Of a stretch of DNA of 64,000 nt, positions 43,685-51,626 are shown one piece after another (the first letter of the stretch is position 1; each line of letters begins with the position of its first letter). A program made the translations under genes and the position numbers. The DNA lies in assembly GCF_034541975.1 (NCBI RefSeq), contig NZ_JAVYJM010000001.1; one strand, given 5' to 3'. Source of the stretch: Dermacoccus abyssi (GTDB lineage Bacteria > Actinomycetota > Actinomycetes > Actinomycetales > Dermatophilaceae). A model generated the notes under the pieces. That model did no database searches, was not told the origin of the DNA, and saw only the letters and a list, made by a program, of their open reading frames with translations.

Positions 43685-43848
43685 TTGCTACACCGCTAGG
43701 GCTGCCTGCCGGTTCGATGATGACCCGCCTGGTCCGAGCTCTCGACTGTGTGAGTAGGAGTATCCCTAGATGAGCGGTGGTGAAAAGTGCGCATCTGTGT
43801 GACCTTCGCCGGTAAATGGCGGTGTTCTGTCGATGCTCCGTGGCGGCT

Positions 43849-43950
43849 TTAGTTGGTGGTACCGATGACAAGCGTGGTCTGGCCGTCCGTGGTCGAGAGT
43901 CCTGCCGCCGATGCGAGGGCGGCAGTGTCATCGTCAGCAGCTGAGGTGTC
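43849..43950 (-). pseudogene. tniB 3'-end remnant
   Basis: Reads AADDDTAALASAAGLSTTDG then QTTLVIGTTN and a stop at 43849-43851, matching the AASTLVIGTT end of the intact TniB, at the same distance from the transposon end. It shows that this end came from an inverted second copy. Confidence 0.6.
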
Positions 43951-44263
43951 CTCGTCGACGTAGCCAGATCTCCAGGGGAATGGTCGTCAGTGGCGGTACC
44001 GCGGCGATGATCGAGAGAGCTGTGACCCGCCATGGCCACCGCAGGGTGATGGCGGTGATGAGCGCTATGGCGAGGTAGATGAGGAAGATGCCGCCGTGCA
44101 GGGCGCCGAAGATGCTGACACCGACGTCGGTTGTGCCCGTCACGTACTTGAGGAACATCCCGGCGAGCAGACCAGCCCAGGTGAAGGCTTCGAGAAAGGC
44201 CGCGACGATGGAGACTCTTGCCACAAGCGGAAGTCCATAACGCTGCTGGGTGCTTGCGCTCAT
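43934..44263 (-). CDS. DUF3817 membrane protein
   Basis: A 109-residue protein with three helices: RVSIVAAFLEAFTWAGLLAGM, then GVSIFGALHGGIFLIYLAIAL and RVTALSIIAAVPPLTTIPLEIWL, the DUF3817 pattern with FxEAxTW and LHG motifs. Its last residues run into the tniB remnant, so the C-terminus may be altered. Its start overlaps the tetR stop (ATGA), placing it in the efflux operon. Confidence 0.8.
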   Translation of the reverse strand: MSASTQQRYGLPLVARVSIVAAFLEAFTWAGLLAGMFLKYVTGTTDVGVSIFGALHGGIFLIYLAIALITAITLRWPWRVTALSIIAAVPPLTTIPLEIWLRRRGHLSC

Positions 44264-44832
44264 TGGTTCGCCTCGTTGCTCGGGAGTTCGTCTGCGTCCG
44301 CGACGGAGCGGGCGAGGTGCTCTGCCAGCGCGGCGCGCAGTTCGGGCGGAAGAGGGGCGGCTCCGACGGATTCGCTAAGCCAGAGTCCGTCGGCGGCAAG
44401 GTACGCGACCATCTTCTGCAACGCCCGAGGGTCAGTCGGGTCAATCTCGGCAGGGTCGGGTATCCATCGGGAGATGACCCTTCTCCACGGCTTGTTGAGC
44501 TCGCTGTCGGTGCTCGCCTCGAGCATGAGCAGCAGCTCGGGGCCAGTGGCGCTGCGAGCGCTCACGCGGGCGTAGGCGGCGAGGCGCTCGTCCTGCGTTG
44601 CCTCGTCTGGGTCCTTGCCCAGGACGTTGATCATCTCGTGGTCCCAGCGCTCGGCAAGATGCTCGTGCAGCGCGAGCACCAGGGCGTCCTTCGAGGGGAA
44701 GTGGTAGAGCAGCCCACCTTTGGTGAGTCCGGAGGCGGCGGCCACGGATTCGTACGTGACGGCCGTGACGCCGTCGGTTTCGACAACGTGGAGGGCGGCT
44801 TGGAGGATGGAGTCTCGTTTGCTGGTCCGCAT
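44260..44832 (-). CDS. TetR-family repressor
   Basis: A 190-residue regulator. The helix-turn-helix is SILQAALHVVETDGVTAVTYESVAAASGLTKGGLLYHFPSKDALV, complete with the conserved YHF. The C-terminal ligand domain is unassigned. It lies 17 bases after the efflux gene in the same operon and probably represses it through the dyad at 46379-46404. Confidence 0.92.
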   Translation of the reverse strand: MRTSKRDSILQAALHVVETDGVTAVTYESVAAASGLTKGGLLYHFPSKDALVLALHEHLAERWDHEMINVLGKDPDEATQDERLAAYARVSARSATGPELLLMLEASTDSELNKPWRRVISRWIPDPAEIDPTDPRALQKMVAYLAADGLWLSESVGAAPLPPELRAALAEHLARSVADADELPSNEANQ

Positions 44833-44849
44833 GAGCGGTCCTTTCGTGG

Positions 44850-46349
44850 TCAGTGCTCGGAGTGCAGCTGTGACTGCGTGCCAGGCAGGTACCGACGCAG
44901 CAGCACTCCCGTGATGACAGCGGCCGCTGCCAGGACGCCGGCAACGACTAGCATCACAACGAGGTACGCGGAGTCGAAGGCCGTGGAGGCCGCCTGAATG
45001 ATGGCGGCGTCTCCCTGCGCCGCCTCCAGTGCCTCAGCGATACCGTCACCAGCCGCCGCCGGTGCACCGTTGGGGAGGACAACACTGGCGGTATAGATGG
45101 CCGTGAGCAGGCTTCCGAGCACGGACACGGCGATGAGGCTGCCGAACTCGTAGGAGACCTCTTCGAGGGAAGCGGCCATGCCTGCACGGCGCACCGGCAC
45201 GTTCCCGATGATGGCGGTGGAAGCGACCGACATGGCAGCTCCGAGACCGGCACCCGTCACCAGAAGGCCGAGAACCAGCACGCCGAAGGATGATTGGAAC
45301 CCGACTACCGTCACCACGACGCCGCCGGTGGCGACGGCGAGACCACCGGTGATCAGCGCGAGCAGCCCGACACGGTGCAAGAAGGCACCACCCAGGAGCG
45401 CTGTCGGCAACGAGCCCACGGCAATCACGGCAACCAAAAGCCCAGCCTCCAGCGGACTGAAGCCGACGACCTGCTGGAAACGTTGCGTGGTGACAAGCTG
45501 GATGCCACCGATGGCGAACATCGCGAACGCCGCGGCGAGCACGCCAGCACTGAACGCCGGGTTGAGGAAGATGGAGAACTCCAGCAGCGGATTCTCCAGG
45601 CGCCGCTGACGGCGCACGAAGAGCCAGAACCCGATGGCAGCAACGAGCAGCGCAACAACAATGGTCGCGACAGACGGGGGCGCGTGGCCGATCTCCTTGA
45701 TGGCCACCACCGTTCCGACGAGCCCGATCATCACCAGTATCGAAGACACGGCATCCCAGCGCTTCGAAGGATCCGGGTCATTGGCCGGGCGGATCAACCA
45801 GGTAGCAACCAGCGCCAGCGCCACTACGGGCACGTTCACCAGGAACACCGAGCCCCACCAGAAGAACTCGAGCAGCGTGCCGCCGAGAATCGGACCGAGA
45901 GCGGACCCGACGACCGACAGGCTGCCCCAGATCGCGATCGCAAAATTCCGCTCGCGCTCGACCGTGAAGTACGTGCGGATCAGTGCCAGGGTTGCCGGCA
46001 TCATCGCTGCCGCACCGACAGCGAGCACAGCGCGTGCACCGATCAGCACCTCGGGCGACGGCGCCAACGCTGCGAGCAGGGACGCCAACCCGAAGATCAC
46101 CAGGCCGACAACAAACATCCGCGTGTGGCCGATGCGATCCCCCAGGGTTCCGCTGCCCAGCAACAGCCCCGCCATCACCAGGGGGTAGGCATTGATGATC
46201 CACAGGCTCTGTGTGTTCGAAGCCTGCAGTTCCTCAGTCAGCGTCGGCAGGGCCGTGTAGAGAATCGAGTTATCCAAGGTGATCAGCAGCAGACCTGCTC
46301 CAACCGTCACCAGCAGCGACCAGCGTCGCCTCTTCGTCATCGCGGACAT
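44850..46349 (-). CDS. DHA2-family (14-helix) MFS drug efflux pump
   Basis: A 499-residue major facilitator of the QacA/SmvA type, which expels quaternary ammonium compounds, dyes or drugs with protons. Helix 1 has LLLITLDNSILYTALPTL with the Asp of motif D1, motif A is GSGTLGDRIGHTRMF, and motif C is LSVVGSALGPILGGTLLEFF. Fourteen hydrophobic segments can be counted. First gene in an operon with tetR and DUF3817, carried as cargo of the compound transposon. Confidence 0.93.
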   Translation of the reverse strand: MSAMTKRRRWSLLVTVGAGLLLITLDNSILYTALPTLTEELQASNTQSLWIINAYPLVMAGLLLGSGTLGDRIGHTRMFVVGLVIFGLASLLAALAPSPEVLIGARAVLAVGAAAMMPATLALIRTYFTVERERNFAIAIWGSLSVVGSALGPILGGTLLEFFWWGSVFLVNVPVVALALVATWLIRPANDPDPSKRWDAVSSILVMIGLVGTVVAIKEIGHAPPSVATIVVALLVAAIGFWLFVRRQRRLENPLLEFSIFLNPAFSAGVLAAAFAMFAIGGIQLVTTQRFQQVVGFSPLEAGLLVAVIAVGSLPTALLGGAFLHRVGLLALITGGLAVATGGVVVTVVGFQSSFGVLVLGLLVTGAGLGAAMSVASTAIIGNVPVRRAGMAASLEEVSYEFGSLIAVSVLGSLLTAIYTASVVLPNGAPAAAGDGIAEALEAAQGDAAIIQAASTAFDSAYLVVMLVVAGVLAAAAVITGVLLRRYLPGTQSQLHSEH

Positions 46350-46378
46350 GCGCGTCTTCCCCTCGTCGTGAACGACAT

Positions 46379-46404
46379 AACTGTACCAAATGGATGGTGT
46401 AGTT
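46379..46404. promoter_or_regulatory. Likely TetR operator before the efflux gene
   Basis: AACTGTACC (46379-46387) and GGTGTAGTT (46396-46404) form an inverted repeat with one mismatch and an 8-base centre, 30 bases upstream of the efflux start. Confidence 0.55.
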
Positions 46405-46681
46405 AAGTCGACGGAGGGAGAGACTCACGGCGCGCGCTATGCATGGCGTGCGGGCGGCGAAGCTTGGAAGGTTTTAGAGCGAAGGCGCGGCACTTCGATG
46501 CAGGCAAAACCGGACGAGCTGGTGCCTCAGTTGGGTACAGGTTTATGAGACTTTCAGCGGGTGGTCGGCCTCAGGTTCGCTTCCTGCGTGAACGCGCTCT
46601 CGGGATTGTCTTGCGAAGTCGTCTCGACGGAAAGTGCCTCAAGGCGGTGACTTCCAGGACTTTCTGCACCATGCTGGGGGT

Positions 46682-47284
46682 ATGAGGCTTCTGGGATATA
46701 CGCGGGTGAGCACGGCGACGCAGGACGCGCAGCTGCAAGTCGATGCGCTGGTGGAGGGCGGGGTGCAGAAGCGGGACGTGTTCTCCGATGTGACCTCGGG
46801 TAGCCGGACCGCGATCGAGCGACCGGGGATGAAACGTCTGCTGGACTACGCCGAGGACGGCGACACGGTGGTGGTGTGGCGCATCGACCGGCTGGGCCGG
46901 TCCCTGCTCGACGTCCTGAATACGGTCACGCTGCTGCGCGGCCAGGGCGTGAAGATCAGATCGGTCTCGGACGGGATCGACCCGGAGACGACATCGGGCC
47001 GGATGATGCTGGGCATGCTCGCGACCCTGGCCGAGTATGAGCGCGAGCTGATCACCGAACGCGTCAATGCGGGGATCGCCGCGGCGAAGCAGAACGGCAC
47101 CCGCTTCGGCCGACCCCCGGTCGACCCGGCCGTGATCGCGGAGAAGCTCGAAATCGCGAGCGATGCCCGCGCGAAGGGCCGCACCGCCGAGGACGCCGCC
47201 CGACTCGTCGGCTGGTCCCGGGCGACGCTCTATCGCCATCGGCAGGCGGCCCGTGCCCGCGAGGCCGTCGCCGAGCAGGTGTGA
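46682..47284 (+). CDS. tniR: Serine resolvase (TniR-like)
   Basis: A 200-residue small serine recombinase: LLGYTRVSTATQDAQLQVDAL with the catalytic Ser, VVWRIDRLGRSLLDVLNTV, the E helix LATLAEYERELITERVNAGI, and a C-terminal helix-turn-helix around TAEDAARLVGWSRATLYRH. It belongs to a different subgroup from the resolvase at 32537. The 270 bases upstream to the efflux promoter presumably hold its res site. Confidence 0.92.
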   Translation: MRLLGYTRVSTATQDAQLQVDALVEGGVQKRDVFSDVTSGSRTAIERPGMKRLLDYAEDGDTVVVWRIDRLGRSLLDVLNTVTLLRGQGVKIRSVSDGIDPETTSGRMMLGMLATLAEYERELITERVNAGIAAAKQNGTRFGRPPVDPAVIAEKLEIASDARAKGRTAEDAARLVGWSRATLYRHRQAARAREAVAEQV

Positions 47285-47285
47285 G

Positions 47286-48686
47286 GTGGACGGGCCGGCG
47301 CGGTGGCGCATCCTGCGGCTGCACGTCGAGGACGGTATCCCGCTGAGCGCCCTGGCCCGGGAGACCGGGATCAGCCTGCGCTCCCTGGAGCGCTGGCACG
47401 CCCGCTACCGTGCCGACGGGTACGCGGGCCTGGAGACAGGCCAGCGCTCGGACGCCGGCGCCCACCATCTGCCCGGGGAGCTCGTGCGGTTGATCGAGGG
47501 CCTGGCGCTCAGCAAGCCCCGGCCCGCGATCGCCACGATCCACCGCAAGGTCACCGACATCTGCGGTACCCGAGGGTGGCCGGTGCCTTCCTACGGGGTG
47601 GTCCGCTCGATCGCGGGTGCCCTCGATCCGGGCATGGTCACCCTAGCCCTGGAGGGCGCGGCGTCCTACCGGGACAAGCACGAACTGGTGCTGCGCCGGC
47701 ACGCCGAGCAACCGAATGCGATGTGGCAAAGTGACCACACGCTGCTCGACATTCTCGTGGTGGGCACCGACGGCAAACCAGTCCGCCCCTGGCTGACGAC
47801 GATCCTCGATGACTGCTCCCGCGCGATCTGCGGCTACACCGTCTTCCTGGGTGCGCCGTCCGCGATGAACACCGCCCTGGCGCTGCGGCAGGCTATCTGG
47901 CACAAGAGCGACCCCGCGTGGCCGATGTGCGGGCTGCCGGACGTGCTCTATGTCGACCACGGCAGTGACTTCATCAGCCGCCACCTCGCCGGCACCGCTG
48001 TTGACCTGCACATCCGGCTGATCCACTCCACCGTCGCCCGTCCCCAGGGCCGGGGCAAGATCGAGCGGTTCTTCGGCACCGTCAACACCGAGCTTCTCGC
48101 TGACCTGCCCGGCCACATCACCGAGGGCCATCCCGCGCCGACGCCGAAGCTGTCCCTGGCCGAGCTCGACAGCGCGGTGGAGGGGTTCGTGGCCACCTAC
48201 AACGACCGGACCCACAGCGAGCTCGGCGCCTCGCCGCGCACCGCGTGGATCGCCGAGGGCTGGCTGCCGCGCATGCCCGAGAGCCTGGAAGACCTCGACG
48301 GGCTGCTGCTCACGGTCGCCCAGTCCCGGGTGGTGCGCCGTGATGGCATCCGCTTCCAGGGGCTGCGCTACGTCTCCCCGACACTGGCCGGCTACGTCGG
48401 ACGGCCGGTGGTGATCCGCTACGACCCGCGCGATATCACTGAGATCCGCGTGTTCGACCACGACGAGTTCCTGTGCAAGGCCGTCAACCAGGACCATCAC
48501 GACGAGAAGATCAGTCTCAAGGAGATCCAGGCTGCCCGCAACGCGCGCCGTCGCGCCCTGCGCCAAGGCATCAATGAACGCATTGCCGTCGTAGCCGCGC
48601 ACACCACTGAGACGCCATCGACAGCCGAGCCGCCAGCCCCAGCACCGAAGCGGAAGCTGAAAGTCTACAAGGAGGACTTGAGGTGA
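47286..48686 (+). CDS. tniA: TniA-like DDE transposase
   Basis: 466 residues, close homologue of the protein at 31123-32529 over its full length. Helix-turn-helix PLSALARETGISLRSLERWHARY, catalytic Asp in MWQSDHTLLD, second Asp in YVDHGSDF, Glu in GRGKIERFFGTV, then the Mu-type C-terminal barrel. GTG 47286 follows the resolvase stop by one base. It overlaps tniB by four bases. Confidence 0.93.
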   Translation: MDGPARWRILRLHVEDGIPLSALARETGISLRSLERWHARYRADGYAGLETGQRSDAGAHHLPGELVRLIEGLALSKPRPAIATIHRKVTDICGTRGWPVPSYGVVRSIAGALDPGMVTLALEGAASYRDKHELVLRRHAEQPNAMWQSDHTLLDILVVGTDGKPVRPWLTTILDDCSRAICGYTVFLGAPSAMNTALALRQAIWHKSDPAWPMCGLPDVLYVDHGSDFISRHLAGTAVDLHIRLIHSTVARPQGRGKIERFFGTVNTELLADLPGHITEGHPAPTPKLSLAELDSAVEGFVATYNDRTHSELGASPRTAWIAEGWLPRMPESLEDLDGLLLTVAQSRVVRRDGIRFQGLRYVSPTLAGYVGRPVVIRYDPRDITEIRVFDHDEFLCKAVNQDHHDEKISLKEIQAARNARRRALRQGINERIAVVAAHTTETPSTAEPPAPAPKRKLKVYKEDLR

Positions 48687-49501
48687 GCCAGCGCTTCATC
48701 GTGACCAAAGAGCACCGCCGCTTCACCGAGTTCGCCGACGCTGTCCGCCGCGGCCACACCATCGGTCTGTGCTTCGGACCGGCCGGGGTGGGCAAGACAC
48801 TCTCCGCGCGCCGCTACGCCCACTGGGAGAAGGCCTATGACCTGCTGACCTATTGGGGTCCGCGCGCCGACAGCGACGCCAAGATCTACGCCGCCCTCGC
48901 TCGGAGTCGTACCGTGCTCTACACCCCCAGCGTGCTCACCACCCCACGGGTGCTGAAGGATGAACTCGACCAGGCGATCACCCGCACCAATATCTGCATC
49001 GAGCAGCATCTGGAGGCAGTCGGTCAGATCACCCCGCAGACGTGGGGCCGACGGCACGGCAGGAACCACGTGCAGCTGGTCATCGTCGATGAGTCCGAAC
49101 GGCTCCGCCCCACCGCGCTGGAGCTGTTGCGCGATCGCTACGACCGCGACAACATCGCCTTGATCCTGATCGGCATGCCCGGCCTGGAGAAGCAGTTCAG
49201 CCACTACCCGCAGTTCTACAGTCGTGTCGGCTTCGCCCACCAATACCGGCCCCTGGGCACGGACGAGCTGCTGTTCGTCCTCCAGCGCCACTGGCGCTCC
49301 CTGGGCAAGACCCTCGACCCCGAGGACTTCACCGACGCGCAAGCCATCGCTTCCATCACCCGCATCACCCGCGGGAACTTCCGACTGCTGGAGCGGCTCT
49401 TCCCGCAGATCGAGCGCGTCCTGAAGATCAACGAGCTCGACACCATCACCAACGACGTCATCGAAGCCGCCGCCAGCACCCTCGTCATCGGCACCACCTG
49501 A
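48683..49501 (+). CDS. tniB: TniB-like AAA+ transposition ATPase
   Basis: 272 residues. Walker A GPAGVGKTLSAR, Walker B LVIVDESERL, then LILIGMPGLEKQFSHYPQF. The GTG start overlaps tniA (GTGA). It ends AASTLVIGTT 56 bases before the transposon end. Together with TniA it should be able to transpose the whole element. Confidence 0.93.
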   Translation: MSQRFIVTKEHRRFTEFADAVRRGHTIGLCFGPAGVGKTLSARRYAHWEKAYDLLTYWGPRADSDAKIYAALARSRTVLYTPSVLTTPRVLKDELDQAITRTNICIEQHLEAVGQITPQTWGRRHGRNHVQLVIVDESERLRPTALELLRDRYDRDNIALILIGMPGLEKQFSHYPQFYSRVGFAHQYRPLGTDELLFVLQRHWRSLGKTLDPEDFTDAQAIASITRITRGNFRLLERLFPQIERVLKINELDTITNDVIEAAASTLVIGTT

Positions 49502-49594
49502 ACAAAGACCGCCACTGAGCATCGACAGAACACCGCCATTTAACAGCGAAAGTCACACATCTGAGGGGGTTCCCACTTGCGCGGGATGGGGTAC

Positions 49595-49643
49595 ACCCTA
49601 TTTGCACAGTTGCTCCTCTATGTGGCTCGCGTGCAAATAGGGT
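49595..49643. promoter_or_regulatory. Inverted repeat upstream of the interrupted recombinase
   Basis: ACCCTATTTGCAC (49595-49607) and GTGCAAATAGGGT (49631-49643) are exact complements across 23 bases, 43-91 bases before the recombinase start. This fits an operator or res-type recombination site. Confidence 0.55.
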
Positions 49644-49685
49644 CCTCGGTGGCCTTAATGCTCATGTTGCGCGTAGGGTCTAGAC

Positions 49686-50178
49686 ATGCCGGGTCAAATC
49701 GTGGGGTATGCGCGCGTCTCGTCGACGTCGCAGAATCTAGCCAGGCAACTAGAGGCACTCGGGGCGGTCGACGAGCTGTTCACCGATCACCAATCCGGCA
49801 AGAGCCGAGCCGATCGCGCCGGCCTGGCGGATGCGTTGCGCTACGTGCGTCGCGGTGACACGTTGCGCGTCGCGTCGATGGATCGACTCGCGCGATCACT
49901 CATCGACCTCGAGCAGATCGTCTCCGACCTCACCGCACGCAAAGTGAGCGTCGAGTTCGTCAAAGAACGCCTCACCTTCTCACCCGACGCTGCGGCCGAC
50001 CCGTTCGCGACGTTCCAACGCCAACTCATCGGCGCCGTCGCCGAACTCGAGCGCTCCCTCATCCGCGAACGCCAACGCGAAGGAATCGACCTGGCCAAAG
50101 CGCGCGGCGTGTACAAGGGCCGCGCCCGCCGCCTCACCGACGAACAGATCGCCCACGTGCGCGAGGCAGCGGCAAACG
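49686..50178 (+). pseudogene. Serine recombinase, 5' part (interrupted)
   Basis: Encodes the catalytic domain: VGYARVSSTSQNLARQLEAL with the active Ser, RVASMDRLARSLIDLEQIV, AVAELERSLIRERQREGIDLA, and the beginning of the DNA-binding domain (RRLTDEQIAHVREAAAN). It is interrupted at codon 165 by the ISL3 composite transposon. Removing 50179-53059 restores a continuous 208-codon gene with the part at 53060-53190. Confidence 0.9.
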
Positions 50179-50711
50179 GGCTCTTCACAGATGAGGGTGT
50201 AGTGCCTATCGGCGCGTCGATGCCGGGATAGGCGTCGAGGCCTTCCGAAGATGGAAGTTCTTGAAGCTCACCATCTGGAAGACCTCGACGTGCCTGACGC
50301 TACCTTCACTGCCCCTGACCTGACGACCTTCGCCCGCCTGGACGAGCTCGGGTTGGAGGTGACCGGGCAGCGCCTCGAACCCGACCGTGCGGTGCTGGCC
50401 TGCCGCGTGCTCGAACCTGACGAGTGGTGCCGGCGATGCGGCTGCGAAGGCATCCCGCGTGACACCGTCACCCGCGAGCTGGCGCACGAACCGCTGGGCT
50501 GGCGCCCCACGACGCTGGCGGTCACAGTCCGCCGGTACCGGTGCACTGGATGCCCGCACGTGTGGCGCCAGGACACCACGCTGGCAGCCGAACCGCGGGC
50601 GAAGCTCTCCCGGCGGGGACTGCGGTGGGCCCTGGCCGGGATTGTCTGCCAACACCTGTCCATCGCCCGCGTCGCCGCCGGGCTCGGGGTCGCGTGGAAC
50701 ACCGCCAACGA
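50179..50711 (+). mobile_element. ISL3 element stub (copy B)
   Basis: Identical to the first 533 bases of copy C, including the terminal repeat and the first 150 or so transposase codons (50251 onward, to AWNTAN), then abruptly joined to the copper-gene region. It keeps one functional end but no intact transposase. Confidence 0.9.
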
Positions 50712-50747
50712 GCCGTATGGGGGCGGCGAGCGGGCGACGGCGACGGG

Positions 50748-51149
50748 TTACGCGATCGCGGCGAGGAGTTCGTTACAGGCTTGTTCGCAGGCCCGGCAGG
50801 CTTCAGCGCAGACGCGGCAGTGCTCGTGGTGGCCGGCGTGCTGCTCGCACTCGTCGCCGCAGGACTTGCATGCCTGGGCACACGCCTGGACCTGGGCTCG
50901 GGTGAGGTTGGCGTCGTAGCCGGTGTGTCGGGACAGGACGCGGGCGGTGGTGGAGCAGATGTCCGCGCAGTCGAGGTTGGTGCGGATGCACTTGCGCAGC
51001 TCGGCCACCATCTCCTCGCTCAGGCAAGCATCGGCGCAGGCGGTACACGCCTGGGCGCACGCCACCAGGGTGTCGACGGTGCGGGCGAGCAGGTCTCGGT
51101 CGAGGTTAATCTCCGCGGGGTAGGTGTTCATCATCTCGGCGGTCTTCAT
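50748..51149 (-). CDS. Four-helix copper-storage protein (Csp-like, DUF326)
   Basis: A 133-residue helical protein with 16 cysteines, mainly as CxxxC and CxxC pairs inside helices: CAQACTACADAC, then DCADIC, CAQACKSCGDEC and HCRVCAEACRACEQAC. This is the pattern of Csp proteins, tetramers that store many Cu(I) ions in the bundle core. There is no signal peptide, so it is the cytosolic (Csp3-like) type. It is the only complete cargo gene of the ISL3 composite transposon; no copper pump or regulator accompanies it. Confidence 0.9.
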   Translation of the reverse strand: MKTAEMMNTYPAEINLDRDLLARTVDTLVACAQACTACADACLSEEMVAELRKCIRTNLDCADICSTTARVLSRHTGYDANLTRAQVQACAQACKSCGDECEQHAGHHEHCRVCAEACRACEQACNELLAAIA

Positions 51150-51449
51150 GGCTTGCTCCCTGGTCTGGTCGGGTGCGACGCCGAAGCGTGCCGCGGCGTC
51201 GCAGGTGCCCTTCCCACGTTACGGCGTCACGGCGGGTAAACCCATGAAGGTTCCATGAAGAAAGGTCGACCCGCGCGGCGGAGCCGCCCTCGGGCGCCTG
51301 GCCGGGCTGTTCTGCCTGCGGCGCATCCTCACGGCTGCCTGGATATCGCGGCAGACTAGATCGTCCCCTCCCTCACGCTCCGAGCTGGAGAGTCGAACCC
51401 GCACCCTCGCGGTGAGGGACAGCCCCACCAATCCCATAACGCCAAGGGA

Positions 51450-51626
51450 ATGTACCTGCGGTTCGGGGCGATGATCCTGACCGCGATGCTCGTGATGTAC
51501 GCGGTCATGTTCGTCAGCGCCTACGAGTGGAGCCACGTGCGCTGGAGCGAAAGCCGCATGTTCATGGCGCTCATAATGGGCGGGACCATGGGCCTGATCA
51601 TGCTCGCGTGGATGCTCAACATGTAC
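51450..51626 (+). pseudogene. Small membrane protein gene cut by ISL3
   Basis: The frame opens MYLRFGAMILTAMLVMYAVM then FVSAYEWSHVRWSESRMFMALIMGGTMGLIMLAWML, two helices of a short membrane protein often next to copper-related DUF305 genes. It is cut at LNMY by the ISL3 end, which adds a few foreign codons. The downstream part is absent from the window. Confidence 0.65.

Larger units (their letters stand above)
43798..49557. mobile_element. Compound Tn5053/Tn402-like transposon with efflux cargo
   Basis: 5760 bp. Both ends start TGTGAC and share about 49 bases with few differences, including TTAAATGGCGGTGTTCTGTC or its near copy and ATGCTC-GTGGCGG. A 6-bp direct repeat CATCTG flanks it (43792-43797 and 49558-49563). 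The right half has tniR, tniA and tniB; the left end retains only the last codons of an inverted tniB. The cargo is DUF3817, TetR and a DHA2 efflux gene. Confidence 0.85.

Noticed and set aside
43576..43773. Small plus-strand frame over the motif copy at 43666
   Set aside because: It spans the hairpin and has no ribosome site; composition is not protein-like.
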